Part shown: piece after piece, positions 22,691-33,149 of the stretch | Layout: each line of letters begins with the position of its first letter | How positions within the stretch are numbered: the stretch's first letter is position 1 | Source: Streblospio benedicti | Lineage: Eukaryota > Annelida > Polychaeta > Spionida > Spionidae | Reading direction: 5' to 3' | DNA length: 64,000 nucleotides | Assembly (NCBI GenBank): GCA_019095985.1 | Contig: CM032668.1 | Span: 17,779,623-17,843,622, forward strand | Notes under the pieces: generated by a model | What the model was told of the DNA's origin: nothing | Databases searched by the model: none | The model's input: the letters and a program-made list of their open reading frames with translations, nothing else | Position numbers and translations under genes: made by a program

Positions 22691-23443
22691 ATGTATGGCT
22701 AAAACCACAACATCAGTGTCTACAGTACGTATGTATGCCTTATCATGTCCTTCCCTAGATGCATGCGAAAGATGCAGCATCATGCGCGTGTCAGCTTCTT
22801 CCTGCTTGCAAGGAGAGAGGTCAGACAAATCTGTTGGCTTGTTGCTAAGAACAAGATCAGCTTTCGTGGTTAGAAGATGATACCTAGCCCCTTCAGAATT
22901 CTTCTCTAATTCACTGCTTAAGAAGCGGAAGAGTTGGTCTTTATTCGGGGTCTCCTTCAAGAATTTCTGCCACTCGGCTCCCTTTGGCAGAGGAATCAAT
23001 TCTGATACTCTGTTCAACCTTCTCCCAGCTGCTGCCGAACGTTTTTCTCTTGTTTGAAGCTTTAAGCTGTCTTCTAGATATGTGTCCCATACAGCATCCA
23101 CCCTTGTGGTGCTGTTGGTGATCTGTTTCTCCAAGAATGGTATCAGATGGGTTTTGGTGTAATCCCCAAACACCTTGGCTCTTTGTGGCTTTATCATGTG
23201 AATGACTGCCGCCATATCAAGAACAACAACTGTGGCTTCTCTTGCAGCAGCAGAGCGCCCAGGTTCAGGCATTCCAGGCAGGCATCCAAGTAGAGCAGAT
23301 TTCGTGCCAGTGATCATTTTTCCTTGGTCACATAATGATGGAGGCTCCCTCTGATTCTCATGACGAAAAAAGTCCTCAATATCAGCGTCTGGTCTAGCTT
23401 TTTGAGAGATAGAAAGAGCTTTGTTACAAGTGCAGTATTTGCC
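22667..23443 (-). pseudogene. FEN-like element, second coding segment: 5'-nuclease core
   Basis: Open from just after the first segment's stop, in the same frame. Near the start: DIEDFFRHENQ and GTKSALLGCL. Then the nuclease-like order: VVVLDMAAVIH (first Asp, as at the start of FEN/PIN folds), VDAVWDTYLEDSLKLQTREKR (as 'VFDG..P..K..T...R' in FEN1), EEADTRMMLH (paired acids, as 'EAEAQ'), and TVDTDVVVLA (as 'EDMD.L.F'). All five acidic positions are retained across this and the next segment. The assignment comes from motif order and spacing, not from a search. Confidence 0.6.
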
Positions 23444-25276
23444 TTATAGGATGTGACTTTGTTTACACCTTTTTCGTAGGTCAGCAGGTGGCTGGTTGCT
23501 GAAGGTGTACATCTTCACCCTTGGGATTATATCAGACAACGGCTTAGTTGCCTGTTCTATCCTGTCCTTCACAAACTCATCGTACATTTCCTTTCCCTTA
23601 CTTGATGCCTCATTCAAGCTCTTGATGATTTCTGGATCCATAATTTCACCAGAGTCTAATGTTACAAGATCCGATCCCATCTCCTTGAAGGGATTGATAG
23701 CTCGACCATCCTCAACGACTTCAAGCATTCCTCTAAGGCGACCAAGAAACTTGTTTTGTTCAGTTTCTGATGCTTCAGGGTGTTCAATGCTGACCTTTCT
23801 AGCTGGTGCTAAGAGACATGCACTTTCAAATTCTTCAGTAAGACGTAATACTTCTGACTTTGACAGTTCTATTACATCTTTCTCTTCCTGTTGACCATAT
23901 TTCCCTTTAGCACCACTGTCTTCTTTAAGGAACTTTATGCTATGTTCCTGACTTTGATCGAGTGCCATGAGTGAGAATTTCTTGCTACTACGTTGGACCA
24001 CAAATTTCCCATTCACAAAGGCATGCTGAACACCAGGATGAACATCTGGGAGAGTTGCCATGTCTCTGAGGAACACAGGGAGCCACCTGGCATAGTGTGT
24101 ATGGCCAAATACAAAGAACCAGGGGCAAAGATCTTCTAATGCATTGAGCGTCAAACACCAGTCTCCTGACCTTTGACCACGAACAAATTGGCAAGTAGTG
24201 AGCAAGTAGTCTGTGACGGTTCTCCAGTACTGTATGGTGGGAGCCTGGATGGAGAGTCTCTCTTCCCAAACATCAATTGGCTCATGGGGCCCAATACTAG
24301 CATCCATGTATTCGTTGTATGCTTCAAGCTTTAGCACATGTAAAAATGCCAAAGTGAGCTGATATGCATATCGTGTGCGTTTCACATTTGAACCACCTAG
24401 AAGCGACTTGGCGGTGCCATGTGTGAAGACCTTTCCTTTCTCAAAAATTCTTTCCCAGCCAGATCCAGCAAGCAACTTCCCCCCACATTCTTGAGAAGCC
24501 ATCTCAATGTGTAAGAATCCAATGAAACTTACTATTTTGTGTTCTCCAACATCTTCAGGGTATGCCCACTGACACTTCTTCTGTTGAGCATAAAGAGGGC
24601 AGTCACCAACAATTACTGGAATTTGACCAGGATTGACAAATTCGGTAGCTTTCATGATCATGAGCATTGCATGCTTTTGCATAGCCATAGATGCAGCCTT
24701 CTCAGGAAGCACAGGAAATACTCCAATGGTTGCTGCAGGTCTGATGTCTTCCAACGGCTGCTTCTTTGAAAAAAAACCGGAGTATGTGATTGGCAATTCT
24801 TGCAATGCTCCATTCCTATCCAGTATAATCCCATGAATATGTTCAAGCCATTCATTCTCTTGATTACATACTTCTACATCTACGAAGATGTTAGGTCTTC
24901 CAGCTGGAGTTCTTTGCAAACGAATGTCACCTGCATATTCATCAATATAAGGAACATTAGCAAAGCTTTCAGGGAGATGAATTCCTGAATCTTCAGGAAG
25001 CTGATAGGTAAGAGGTGGTGGATCATGTCCAGGGTTTTGCTCAGTAGCATGAGCTGTCAGTGTCATTGCTGTACCATGAAATTCATGTCTGCCTGATTCA
25101 TCCATATTGTCGACTGAGCCTGTGACAAATAGACCTCGCTTGACATTCACAGGAACAACCACACCATCGTCACTCCAGCGTTTTGAAACTGCCTTGGCAA
25201 GACATTTTCTTACTTCCATAACACGGGCGTAGGATACGCAAATTCCCATAGAGTGGAAATTACTGATGGTATACAA
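23444..25276 (-). CDS. FEN-like element, first coding segment: 610-aa large core
   Basis: A 610-residue open frame that ends at a TAA with the next segment continuing in the same frame. Motifs that look conserved in related invertebrate proteins, as I remember them, are HEFHGTAMTL, VIVGDCPLYAQQKKCQW, FIGFLHIEMA, WFFVFGHTHYARWLPVFLRDM and LMALDQSQEHS. The spaced D, H/E and D/Q clusters suggest an RNase H-like transposase core, but I cannot prove the fold. The usual Asp before 'HTHYARWLP' is Gly here. The C-terminal 150 residues are charged and helical. The start Met is the first in the open frame; the true start could lie upstream of the TIR border region. Confidence 0.6.
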   Translation of the reverse strand: MYTISNFHSMGICVSYARVMEVRKCLAKAVSKRWSDDGVVVPVNVKRGLFVTGSVDNMDESGRHEFHGTAMTLTAHATEQNPGHDPPPLTYQLPEDSGIHLPESFANVPYIDEYAGDIRLQRTPAGRPNIFVDVEVCNQENEWLEHIHGIILDRNGALQELPITYSGFFSKKQPLEDIRPAATIGVFPVLPEKAASMAMQKHAMLMIMKATEFVNPGQIPVIVGDCPLYAQQKKCQWAYPEDVGEHKIVSFIGFLHIEMASQECGGKLLAGSGWERIFEKGKVFTHGTAKSLLGGSNVKRTRYAYQLTLAFLHVLKLEAYNEYMDASIGPHEPIDVWEERLSIQAPTIQYWRTVTDYLLTTCQFVRGQRSGDWCLTLNALEDLCPWFFVFGHTHYARWLPVFLRDMATLPDVHPGVQHAFVNGKFVVQRSSKKFSLMALDQSQEHSIKFLKEDSGAKGKYGQQEEKDVIELSKSEVLRLTEEFESACLLAPARKVSIEHPEASETEQNKFLGRLRGMLEVVEDGRAINPFKEMGSDLVTLDSGEIMDPEIIKSLNEASSKGKEMYDEFVKDRIEQATKPLSDIIPRVKMYTFSNQPPADLRKRCKQSHIL

Positions 25277-25319
25277 AAAATAACATCAAAAATGGATTCC
25301 TTACCCAAAAAAACATACT

Positions 25320-25672
25320 GAATGGGGTATCACACACAACTATAGCTTCAAGTATGATTCATCTTTAAATTTCATATTTTTCATGGCGGCCATGTTGGAT
25401 TTAGGTCTAATGACCCTTTAATTGACCTCTAAATGATAAATGATGTTCAAAAATGAGTTTGCCATCATGAAAAAACTATCAAACAAGGTATTACACATGA
25501 TTGTGCAACAGCTATAGACAATTATCCAAATTTCCGGTTTCGATGGCGGCCATTTTGGATTTTACGATTAAGGGGCCTTAGGGGTCACAAAAAATTTGTT
25601 TGCGGTGGTTTTTGAAATCAGTGTACCTATATCTAAGTTCATGCCAAATGGCAAAAACTTGTCACAAAGTGC
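25320..25672 (-). repeat. Right terminal inverted repeat of the FEN-like element
   Basis: Reverse complement of 21010-21360. The end AACTTGTCACAAAGTGC is followed by CAGTGTTAATG, which shows no clear duplication of the left flank. Confidence 0.9.
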
Positions 25673-27940
25673 CAGTGTTAATGTACTAACCATTCAAACA
25701 AAAGCACATATACATTAAAGAACAGTTAATAGTCATGAACCACAGCAGTAGGACGTGAATTTCAATCCACAACACATTGAAATAATCAAGTCGCTAAAGA
25801 ACAGTTTATAGTCATAAAATACATGCATTTCAACTATTGGATTACTATGAGAATTTTACTGTACCACTGTATATTGAATATGGATCCTTTTAGAAAAATG
25901 ATTGAATTTTTAATAATATTTCATATGGACATAAATGTAGATTTTCAGCAAATAGCAAGAGATGAAATTACTATGAGACTTTTCAAAGACCTACACATAA
26001 AGATGTAACCACAATATGTGATCAACTACTAATGCAAAGGAATCAAGGTTTAAACTTGTAGATTGAATGACGTCAAAATCAAGAGACATTGGTTTCTGAC
26101 TGGTGAAACTCTAGAATCATTGAACCAACTTTTGGATACGATTAACAACGATCTTGTTAATTCATCACATTTCTCTCCAAGTGATATGTTGATGACTGAT
26201 ACATCTTCGACCGTGCCCCAAACTAAGCATACTGGCAGACATTTTGGGTGACAGACTGGTGACAACAATGGTTGTGGTGCTACACACTGTTGTAGCTCCC
26301 CTTAATGAGATTGTAAATGATGACAATGATTGGAGACAATTTCTTAACACTCACGATGATTTCCCAATATGGTTGGGATGTTTGATTGTACCATAATTCT
26401 CACTCAATCTCCAAATACCATGGTGAAATTCTCATGAATGTATTGGGCAAGGAATATTTGAAACAAACTTTATTACAAATGTACTACGTAAAAGTACATT
26501 TTCCTAGTGAATCAAAGAGAACGGTTTCTTTTCCAATGCACAGGCACTTTTCTGAGCAGGTGAATAACTGTGCACTTCAGTTATGGAAACCTGTTAGACT
26601 ATGTATTAAATTATATATGAACATGGTGACTAATGAATTAATACAATGGAACCTCTATTATGTTCACCGGTGGGCATAGTCTCAAGTACACTATCAGGCA
26701 ACAGATAATCATTAAAATGTACTTCTGGACTTTACACACCATTTTCAGTTTCATCAGTGGGTACAGCATCCCACAAATTCACTTGGTCTGGGCAGGCTTT
26801 GATACACCATGGTGCTGTCAAAAGAACCTTTCATGAATTATTCACCCAAGGGAAGAAGATGAAATTTTGACCAATCAATTCACAGGAAAATGATAATATG
26901 ACAATATTTGGGACACACCAAAAGTTACATCCTTTTTTACATTCACAGGCCAGTGGGTTATACCAACGAAGGATAATGAAGGCCTGGTGACATCCTGAAA
27001 AAACGCACAGGCAGAAAGATTCTGGAATCCGCCACTCCGACTGGGTTAATGGCCGGGGAAGACTTGGGGTGGTGTACAACCAATACGTCAGTAACCCGTC
27101 GCACCTCAAGCTTCCCCAACTCCATAAAAAAATAAGAGTCTCTTCACCTTCACAAAGATCCGAACCTTTCTTTTTCCCAGCAAGGGTTCTTTCGTCACCT
27201 CCTGCTACATTTATTACTTCAAAACAAAATGGCGCACCATTGATAGATGTTACCTTTCTACGGCAAGATGTGCGTTAACTCACTATCGTGCAATGCGAAG
27301 GTAGTTTGAATTTGAAGAGATTTCGAAATAATCGAACAGCAACATGCAGGCATGTGCTTTCATCATCGGAATCATCCAACCTGCTTGACCTCTTTATGAC
27401 CCCTAAGAAATTGGTACAACTTAAACAGACCCTGCCAATGATAATAAAGTAAATGCACTTTCAAGCCGATTTAAAACAACTTTACGTGCAGGCGCTAAAA
27501 TGGTCAGATAAATTTATTCCATAAATCTACATTCACTTTGAAAAAAAAAGGTGGGAAAAAGAAGAAATAAATTTATTATACACATTCACTATACTATTTT
27601 TTACACACTCTATACATGTAGATATAGAGCTGCATACAAAGTTATATTGTGCCAAGTATTATTGTGATCCCAAACTTGCCTAAAGAGACCCCCGAGAACC
27701 TCCTTAATGGGACCACCTCTCTATAACACTTGAAGGCCAGACGCCTTGCGTAATGGTCTTACAGCAAGAGATTGTTTACAGGTCTTTTCATTCATTCACG
27801 TAAGCTTCCACAACTCCGTGCCACCTGTGTCGGTAGGGTCACTCGGGGTCAGGACTTTGCGTTTGTACTACTCTGGTCAACTAACTTCAAGTATCAATAC
27901 ACGTGGGGTCATATGTGAAAATCCGACAGGGGACGCGCTG
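25673..27940. other. Mixed repeat remnants, no firm gene
   Basis: Short ORFs at 25823-26008 and 26063-26251 lack recognisable motifs. 'TTTACTGTACCAC...TGTATATTGAATA' near 25853 recurs near 29430, so a dispersed repeat is present. On the minus strand near 26920-26960, LACECKKGC resembles the cysteine tail of the FEN-like element family. The 27660-27735 stretch has the 'GGGACCACCTCT' type of dispersed repeat. Confidence 0.4.
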
Positions 27941-27945
27941 GATTC

Positions 27946-27985
27946 AGGTATAAATATACATTGACAGTGTTTAACAATATACGCA
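27946..27985 (+). promoter_or_regulatory. Candidate TATA promoter of the 244-aa ORF
   Basis: GGTATAAATATAC at 27949-27961 is a good TATA box, about 350 bases before the ORF start. The leader between them has no long ORF. No initiator was assigned. Confidence 0.4.
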
Positions 27986-28309
27986 GTGTACTTTAACCTG
28001 GATATTCTACTGCACCTACTATGAGAAAGGACTGATCATAATACTTATAATAAGCATACACAGATGCGTGCTCATAGTTAAAACATGCATTGTTCGAGTT
28101 AGATATCTTATACCTGGGTGTTATGTGACTTACGTGTTGAAACACGCAGTCTTCATTGTCGAGAGGTGCAGTAACTATTCCAGGGCGTCAAGGTTACAAA
28201 AGAGAATCAAAGTACTGTAAATTGGGATATAACTTGAAGCAAACGATACAGTCGCAATTGCAGCACATTGCAATAACAGTACCTGAAACAGTACTGTAAT
28301 TAGTATAAC

Positions 28310-29044
28310 ATGGCAAGCTGCTCTAGTTGGGGGGACGCACCGGCCAATAGCCAGTGGCAGGAAGGTAATGCTTCGGATACAACTATGACATCTGAAGTAG
28401 ATCGTGACAATACACAACATCCCATGCACGGGCAGGGTTCAAATGACACGAATATCAGCCAATCATCAAACGATGCTCACATGTGGAACCAATCCGGAAA
28501 CTATGGATCGTTCGACCAATCAGCCATTGGCAATGATATAAACCAATCAAATGACTTGATACCACAAAGTGTTCCAGTCGCTGGTTTCGAGTTCATGAGG
28601 GCCATAAGGGCGTGTGAAGATCAGGGCTTTAGTGATGAACGGAGTCATGGAGAATTCAAGCCGATAGACTCCTTTCCTATTGGTCATTGGGAGGGCCCTA
28701 TGGCTATGCAAGAACGTACGCAATATCGCGAGCCCATGAAGAAAGAAGGTCGGTATCAACATAAGAAGTTCAATGGCAAGCGGTATGAACATAAGAAGTT
28801 CAATTGCAAGATTCAACGACTTAAAAGAGAACTAAATCAACAGCATGAGAAAGCAGCACAATACCTTAAAAACACAAAAGATCGTCAAAGAGGCTATGAT
28901 CAAACTGGACCCTGGGGCTACCAGGAATTCTGGTACGGTGGCTATAAATTCACTAAAAATGATAGTCCACCACCTTCTGTACATGGTGAATGTATTTCCA
29001 TATTAAACCAAATTGATCTACACGATGATGACGATTTGGCCTAG
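28310..29044 (+). CDS. Single-exon hypothetical protein, 244 aa, mostly disordered
   Basis: An uninterrupted ORF. Residues 1-85 are N/S/Q/D-rich (HMWNQSGNYGSFDQS). Around 140-165 is a short basic tandem repeat, RYQHKKFNGK / RYEHKKFNCK. A charged helical stretch follows (IQRLKRELNQQHEKAAQYL), then a W/G/Y-rich part (GPWGYQEFWYGGYKF) and an acidic end (LHDDDDLA). The basic middle could bind nucleic acid. It has no signal peptide or membrane segment. I do not recognise it; it could be a disordered ORF1/Gag-like protein of a transposon or a retrogene. The intact frame argues for recent selection or recent insertion. Confidence 0.55.
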   Translation: MASCSSWGDAPANSQWQEGNASDTTMTSEVDRDNTQHPMHGQGSNDTNISQSSNDAHMWNQSGNYGSFDQSAIGNDINQSNDLIPQSVPVAGFEFMRAIRACEDQGFSDERSHGEFKPIDSFPIGHWEGPMAMQERTQYREPMKKEGRYQHKKFNGKRYEHKKFNCKIQRLKRELNQQHEKAAQYLKNTKDRQRGYDQTGPWGYQEFWYGGYKFTKNDSPPPSVHGECISILNQIDLHDDDDLA

Positions 29045-29229
29045 TCCAAGCAAATGGATTTTCCATAAGACAATTGCACGCCAGGTGAATTCATTCAAAG
29101 TACTTATCAACAATTCCGACGGAATACACAAGGGTAGAAGTTGAATGTTTCTATACTAAAAGGATACTACAAGGAAAAACCTATTTTATTTTGTCTGCAT
29201 AACGAAATTCAATATTTTTCAGACTGGGT

Positions 29230-29345
29230 TTGGGGATTGTTCACAAATAACGTCACTGCAGTTTCGGGCATTTTTGACCCCCCACTCCCACTGTCATCGT
29301 GGGTCATTATGTCATTATGATACGTCATTTTTACTCTAATACTCG
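29230..29345 (+). repeat. Dispersed GACGTCA-type repeat, copy 1
   Basis: GTTCACAAATAACGTCACTGCAGTTTCGGGCATTTTTGACCCCCC... resembles 40865-40925 (GTTCACAGATGACGTTATGGCATTTTCGGGCATTTCTGACCC). Non-coding. Confidence 0.65.
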
Positions 29346-30060
29346 AACACACACATTCATACACTATGTTCTAAAAATTCACAAATCACAAATGATACAG
29401 AACTGTCACCTATTGGATAATGAAGAGAACTTTACTGTACCACCTGTGGTATATTGAATACAGTGGAGACAGAGACCAGGACATGCAGCAACAACATCCG
29501 ATGAAGCAGAGACAAAGACGAGCAAAGCACAAGTGAGCATTTTTACTCAAAGTGACGCCGTGATGCCCACTCTGTGTCCAAACAGGCCAGTCACCTGCTC
29601 GCTGCCCACAGAACGGCTCAGTGCAAAGGAGGCGCTCAATCACAAGTTCTTCCTCGGTGGCTGAGCATAGAGTTCATTTTGGAGGTGAGATGAGAGCGGA
29701 GGCCTCCAGCTGGACGAACTCGCCGGCTCTCATCTATCTAGTTGTAGTCAACTGAAACATTTGCGATAGTGTTGGTCTCAAATGCACATTTGAACAGAGA
29801 TTTTATATTGAAATTTTATTAATATATGTAATATACAAATCACAGAATTGAACTAATTTTATTTGGTTTATATAGCAGGACAAATTTGCACACTTCTCTT
29901 ACCCCATGGCAAATTGGTTATGTTTTTTGGAGGGTAGGATTTCTAAATATTATTGATAGACTAAATCTGTTTATTAGTATCTTCATCTCATGTTTGTAGC
30001 TTCGTGTTGTAATATGCCCAATGATAATACCATTAAACAGATTAATAGCTTGTTCTATAG

Positions 30061-30513
30061 GTTTTTTATGGGGAAGTATTTACACCAGGAGCACCAAGCT
30101 GCCCCCCTCCGGTCACTACATCCACCAGGAATCCTATCGTAATTGCCCCCATTGACTTCGAGCATCCCTACACTCAACATGACCCTATCACGTCTCAATG
30201 CATCCACAACGATGAGCATTCACCAGGGGAGATCAACAAACAACACCCCAGCCGTTTGCCAACCCTCTCCAGCTGGGCTAAAGGCTCCGGAGACCCCTCC
30301 CCTGATCGGGTCCTAGTGCACCTATGGCACGCCTACGATGGGGATTCACTCATCGCCTCCCCGATCTGGATCAGGATGAACGGGATAGGGATAAATCAAT
30401 CCCATCCACAGCAGATACCGGTAACACAGGAACCCCCCCACAGGGGCCGAGGGCCGGTATCCACCACTCTTCCCGGGGAGGGACTGAGTTATATCACCCA
30501 AATCAAATGGTAA
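30061..30513 (+). CDS. Unidentified open frame, possible exon
   Basis: A GC-rich frame of 150 codons follows a TTCTATAG acceptor-like site and runs to a TAA. It contains PIVIAPIDFEHPYTQHDP, SSWAKGSGDPSPDRVLVHLW and GDSLIASPIWIRMNG and ends GLSYITQIKW. No in-frame ATG begins it, so it is an internal or terminal exon, or a transposon polyprotein piece. Not recognised. Confidence 0.35.
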   Translation, partial: VFYGEVFTPGAPSCPPPVTTSTRNPIVIAPIDFEHPYTQHDPITSQCIHNDEHSPGEINKQHPSRLPTLSSWAKGSGDPSPDRVLVHLWHAYDGDSLIASPIWIRMNGIGINQSHPQQIPVTQEPPHRGRGPVSTTLPGEGLSYITQIKW

Positions 30514-30523
30514 TATCACAATT

Positions 30524-30830
30524 TTACAAACAAACAAAAAAACTTAGATATTGATTCAATGTGCTTTGGTCTTTTTCTGACTTCGGTGTCTTCTGTTCTT
30601 TGACCAGAGACGCCACTGGGGTCACAGGGGTTGGTGTTCGAGCTTTAGTAGACTTTTTCAGACTTTTTGGTGTTTTGATTGTTAGATCAGATGCTGTCTG
30701 TGTTAATGGAGATAGGATTTTGTCATTGGCCTTTTTCTGGCTTTTTGGTGTTTTGCTCACTGATGCAATAGGTGTTGCTGGTGCATGTGTCTTTTTGTCA
30801 AACTGTATTCAATTTGTTGTGTGTGTTGCT
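30524..30830 (-). CDS. Lys/Thr/Pro-rich repeat protein fragment
   Basis: The minus strand encodes three spaced TPKS units (KTPKSQKKAND, KTPKSLKKSTKARTP, KTPKSEKDQ) with PVTPVAS-like spacers (PATPIASVS, PTPVTPVASL). The composition is like disordered nuclear proteins or histone H1 tails, and TP/SP sites suit proline-directed kinases. Exon borders are unclear. It may be the tail exon of an unseen gene. Confidence 0.35.
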
Positions 30831-31060
30831 AAGGTAATTTAAGTTAATTGACATTTTTACAACCCAACAGCCAAATTACCTCCCACATCCAAGCCTTTAT
30901 TACACCGTTGACACTGATGTATGCACGGTATATCGCTTAAATGATAAAGAATACCAGGTGTCACTGAGTATCAAGGCTAAAATGATCAAGGCTGTTGAAA
31001 ATCAGGCCTGATTTTGACCATTTCTGATGTGGGCCTGTCAGATTCTGGCATTCAGCTCCA

Positions 31061-31195
31061 CAAGCGAATGGAGCACCTGCTCAAGCCACATTCAAATGCA
31101 AGATCTGCAGCAAAGGTTTCATGGTGAAGCAGCATGTAGAAAGTCATCAAATGCAACATATTGGGATGAGTGTAGTCTTGATTGCTTAACAAATG
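31061..31195 (+). CDS. Lone C2H2 zinc finger, terminal exon-like
   Basis: One frame reads FKCKICSKGFMVKQHVESHQ..H: C-x2-C-x12-H-x3-H, with the F and L-equivalent core positions partly kept. It runs on to a TAG/TAA about 12 codons later (SVVLIA). The finger is correct in spacing, but it is alone and its upstream exon is unknown. Likely a gene or transposon relic. Confidence 0.4.
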
Positions 31196-31409
31196 TAATG
31201 TGAGAATAAACAAGTGAATTGTAGTTTATTGCAAAAAGATAAAAACTCCAAAATTTTAAAATGTAATAACTTATAAGCAAACAGAATTAGTTTTTCAGTC
31301 TGGCCAATATGGCATTAATTTCATCTGTTCATCTCTCTGTTGGGGTGAGAGATAGCATATCTATCTCACAAAAATTTGTCGTCTCTAACCCTACTTTCAA
31401 CATTTCACA

Positions 31410-31796
31410 TTGAACTGATAGAAAGGGCTAGGACTCTGCAAAGAATACCTCCATCTGAACCTAGTTTTGAAGAACATGTAAAGCGTGCTTGTTATCAAGT
31501 TAAGATATGGTTGTCTTGACATGAGGCTTCGCCAAACATACTTTCTCCAGAAGGGAATGGTTGGTATAAAACGGATATGTGGAAACCAAAGCTTTTTGAT
31601 GGGCCCAGTGCAGCAGAAATGCTGGATGACCTGCTGTGTTCATGTAGAGGCCCGGTGTGGAGGGCGATCTCCTTGTGCAAGTAACTGCACTTGCACCAAA
31701 AATGGATTGGTGTGCACAGAAGAATGTCTGTGCACAGGAACTGATCAGTGCCATAATGACTATTCCACACAGGAGGATACTACTGAGGATGAATAG
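31410..31796 (+). pseudogene. Relic related to the tail of the FEN-like element
   Basis: The plus strand reads TLQRIPPSEPSFEEHVKRA, then LSPEGNGWYKTDMWKP, then in another frame CGGRSPCASNCTCTKNGLVC and CTEECLCTG. This is the same order as the end of the segment at 21904-22690 ('IPPT....H.KRA', 'PSPGQWGW', then the CXC-like cysteine array), but diverged. One frame change and a stop are visible. It shows a second, distinct member of the family in the window. Confidence 0.6.
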
Positions 31797-31799
31797 ACG

Positions 31800-33130
31800 T
31801 ACAGATCTTCTATCCAATGTGAATAAATAATCGCACATTGTTAGCTTAATTGAAAGCTGCGCTAAAAGTAGTGTTATAGAAAGTATTAAACAGTTTTCAA
31901 TTATGTATTAGTGTGCGCATTCTAAAGACATTGAATTCAAAGTGCATGTGTGTTTTATTAAACAAGTTGTGACATATATGTATGTGACAAGTAGTGTGTT
32001 TGGATTTAATAAAAGTTAATTTGTAGTATGTTCATGGTGTGTAACTGGATTTTGAAAAGTTGCAGTGTTCCTTTAAAAGTTAATAGTAACATATGATTAT
32101 TAATTATCTGAAAGCTAAACTCTATGTGCTTGTATGGCAGATTATTGTTGTACTATCCTATGACGTAAAAATGTATGTTATAGGTATCATTGAAATGTTA
32201 TACAAATAATAAACAGTTACCACGTACATTCTGAATTAAAAGTATCAAAATACAGGGGTACATTATGTTAAAAAGTGATTTAGGGACCTAATAATACAAA
32301 ATTCATCCCCGAGCAGAGGAAACTCTGCAAAGTATAAATCCAACCGGTTCAACAAATGACATTTACCAGCAGCCCACCACCAAGAAAACCCCCAAACACC
32401 TTCAGCAAAATGTCTCCGTACCAAGCAGCCGGCACCAAGCAGCAGTGGGCTGACTCTCTGGCCGTCACCAAGGAGCAAATACAGCACGTCTAAGAATGCA
32501 AGATATAGAAATGGAAAGAGGAAGAGCGCAGACGGCTGCCATGACAGTGGAGTGGCTGCTAAAAGACAGCGATGTGTGTAAATCCGTTAATGAGCCTGGA
32601 CCAGGGGCTGGATTCTTGTAGTCTCCAGGCGTCTCTGTTCTCTGTCCCCTACTATGGTGCACCTCGTCCTGGGAGCACCTGTCAATCTAGCACAATGATT
32701 CACAGTGCTTCATCCAAGAATCACTTTGATGGACATGCCCTGCTGACCTGTGTGTGATGTCTTATTGCTAAGCAGATGTTTTTTATACCTGGTCAACAAT
32801 GTTATGCTGGTATTATCTTTAGTCTTAGCAATACACATTCAGTTCTTGCTTTTCATTCCTTAAATTGATCATGTAAATTCTGTGCAAGTAGAATTTACCA
32901 TGAATGATGCCTGATTTACAGGGAATTTTATAAAATGTGCACTGACATAGAATGGTTTAAAGATAATGCTCAGCCAAAATATTATTTGTTCTGAAAAGTC
33001 CAGCATCAATGAGCAACGCCTTTTCCATTGCAAATGGAAGAAGATTAATATTTATCAAAGAATGAACACTTCTCTCATCTTGGGTTTCTTCATTCATGAT
33101 ATATACTAGAATTTTAAGCTACCAACAGAA
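31800..33130. other. Mostly non-coding; weak exon-like patch at 32290-32757
   Basis: GC rises in 32290-32757, where plus-strand frames include SKMSPYQAAGTKQQWADSL and AQTAAMTVEWLLKDS, but these lie in different frames. A decayed exon is possible. The rest is AT-rich. Confidence 0.3.
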
Positions 33131-33149
33131 AACCAATTATGGCTCACAT

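Larger units (their letters stand above)
21010..25672 (-). mobile_element. 4.66-kb TIR element encoding a FEN-like nuclease
   Basis: The ends are long inverted repeats of about 350 bp: 21010-21360 opens GCACTTTGTGACAAGTTTTTG, and 25320-25672 ends with its reverse complement. Each arm carries tandem subterminal units of about 160 bp with an ATGGCCGCC core. All coding capacity is on the minus strand in one long reading region (25276 down to 21904), broken about twice. I could not see a target-site duplication at the borders. It interrupts a transposase relic on the left. It looks like a class II element, but I cannot place it in a named superfamily. Confidence 0.75.
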
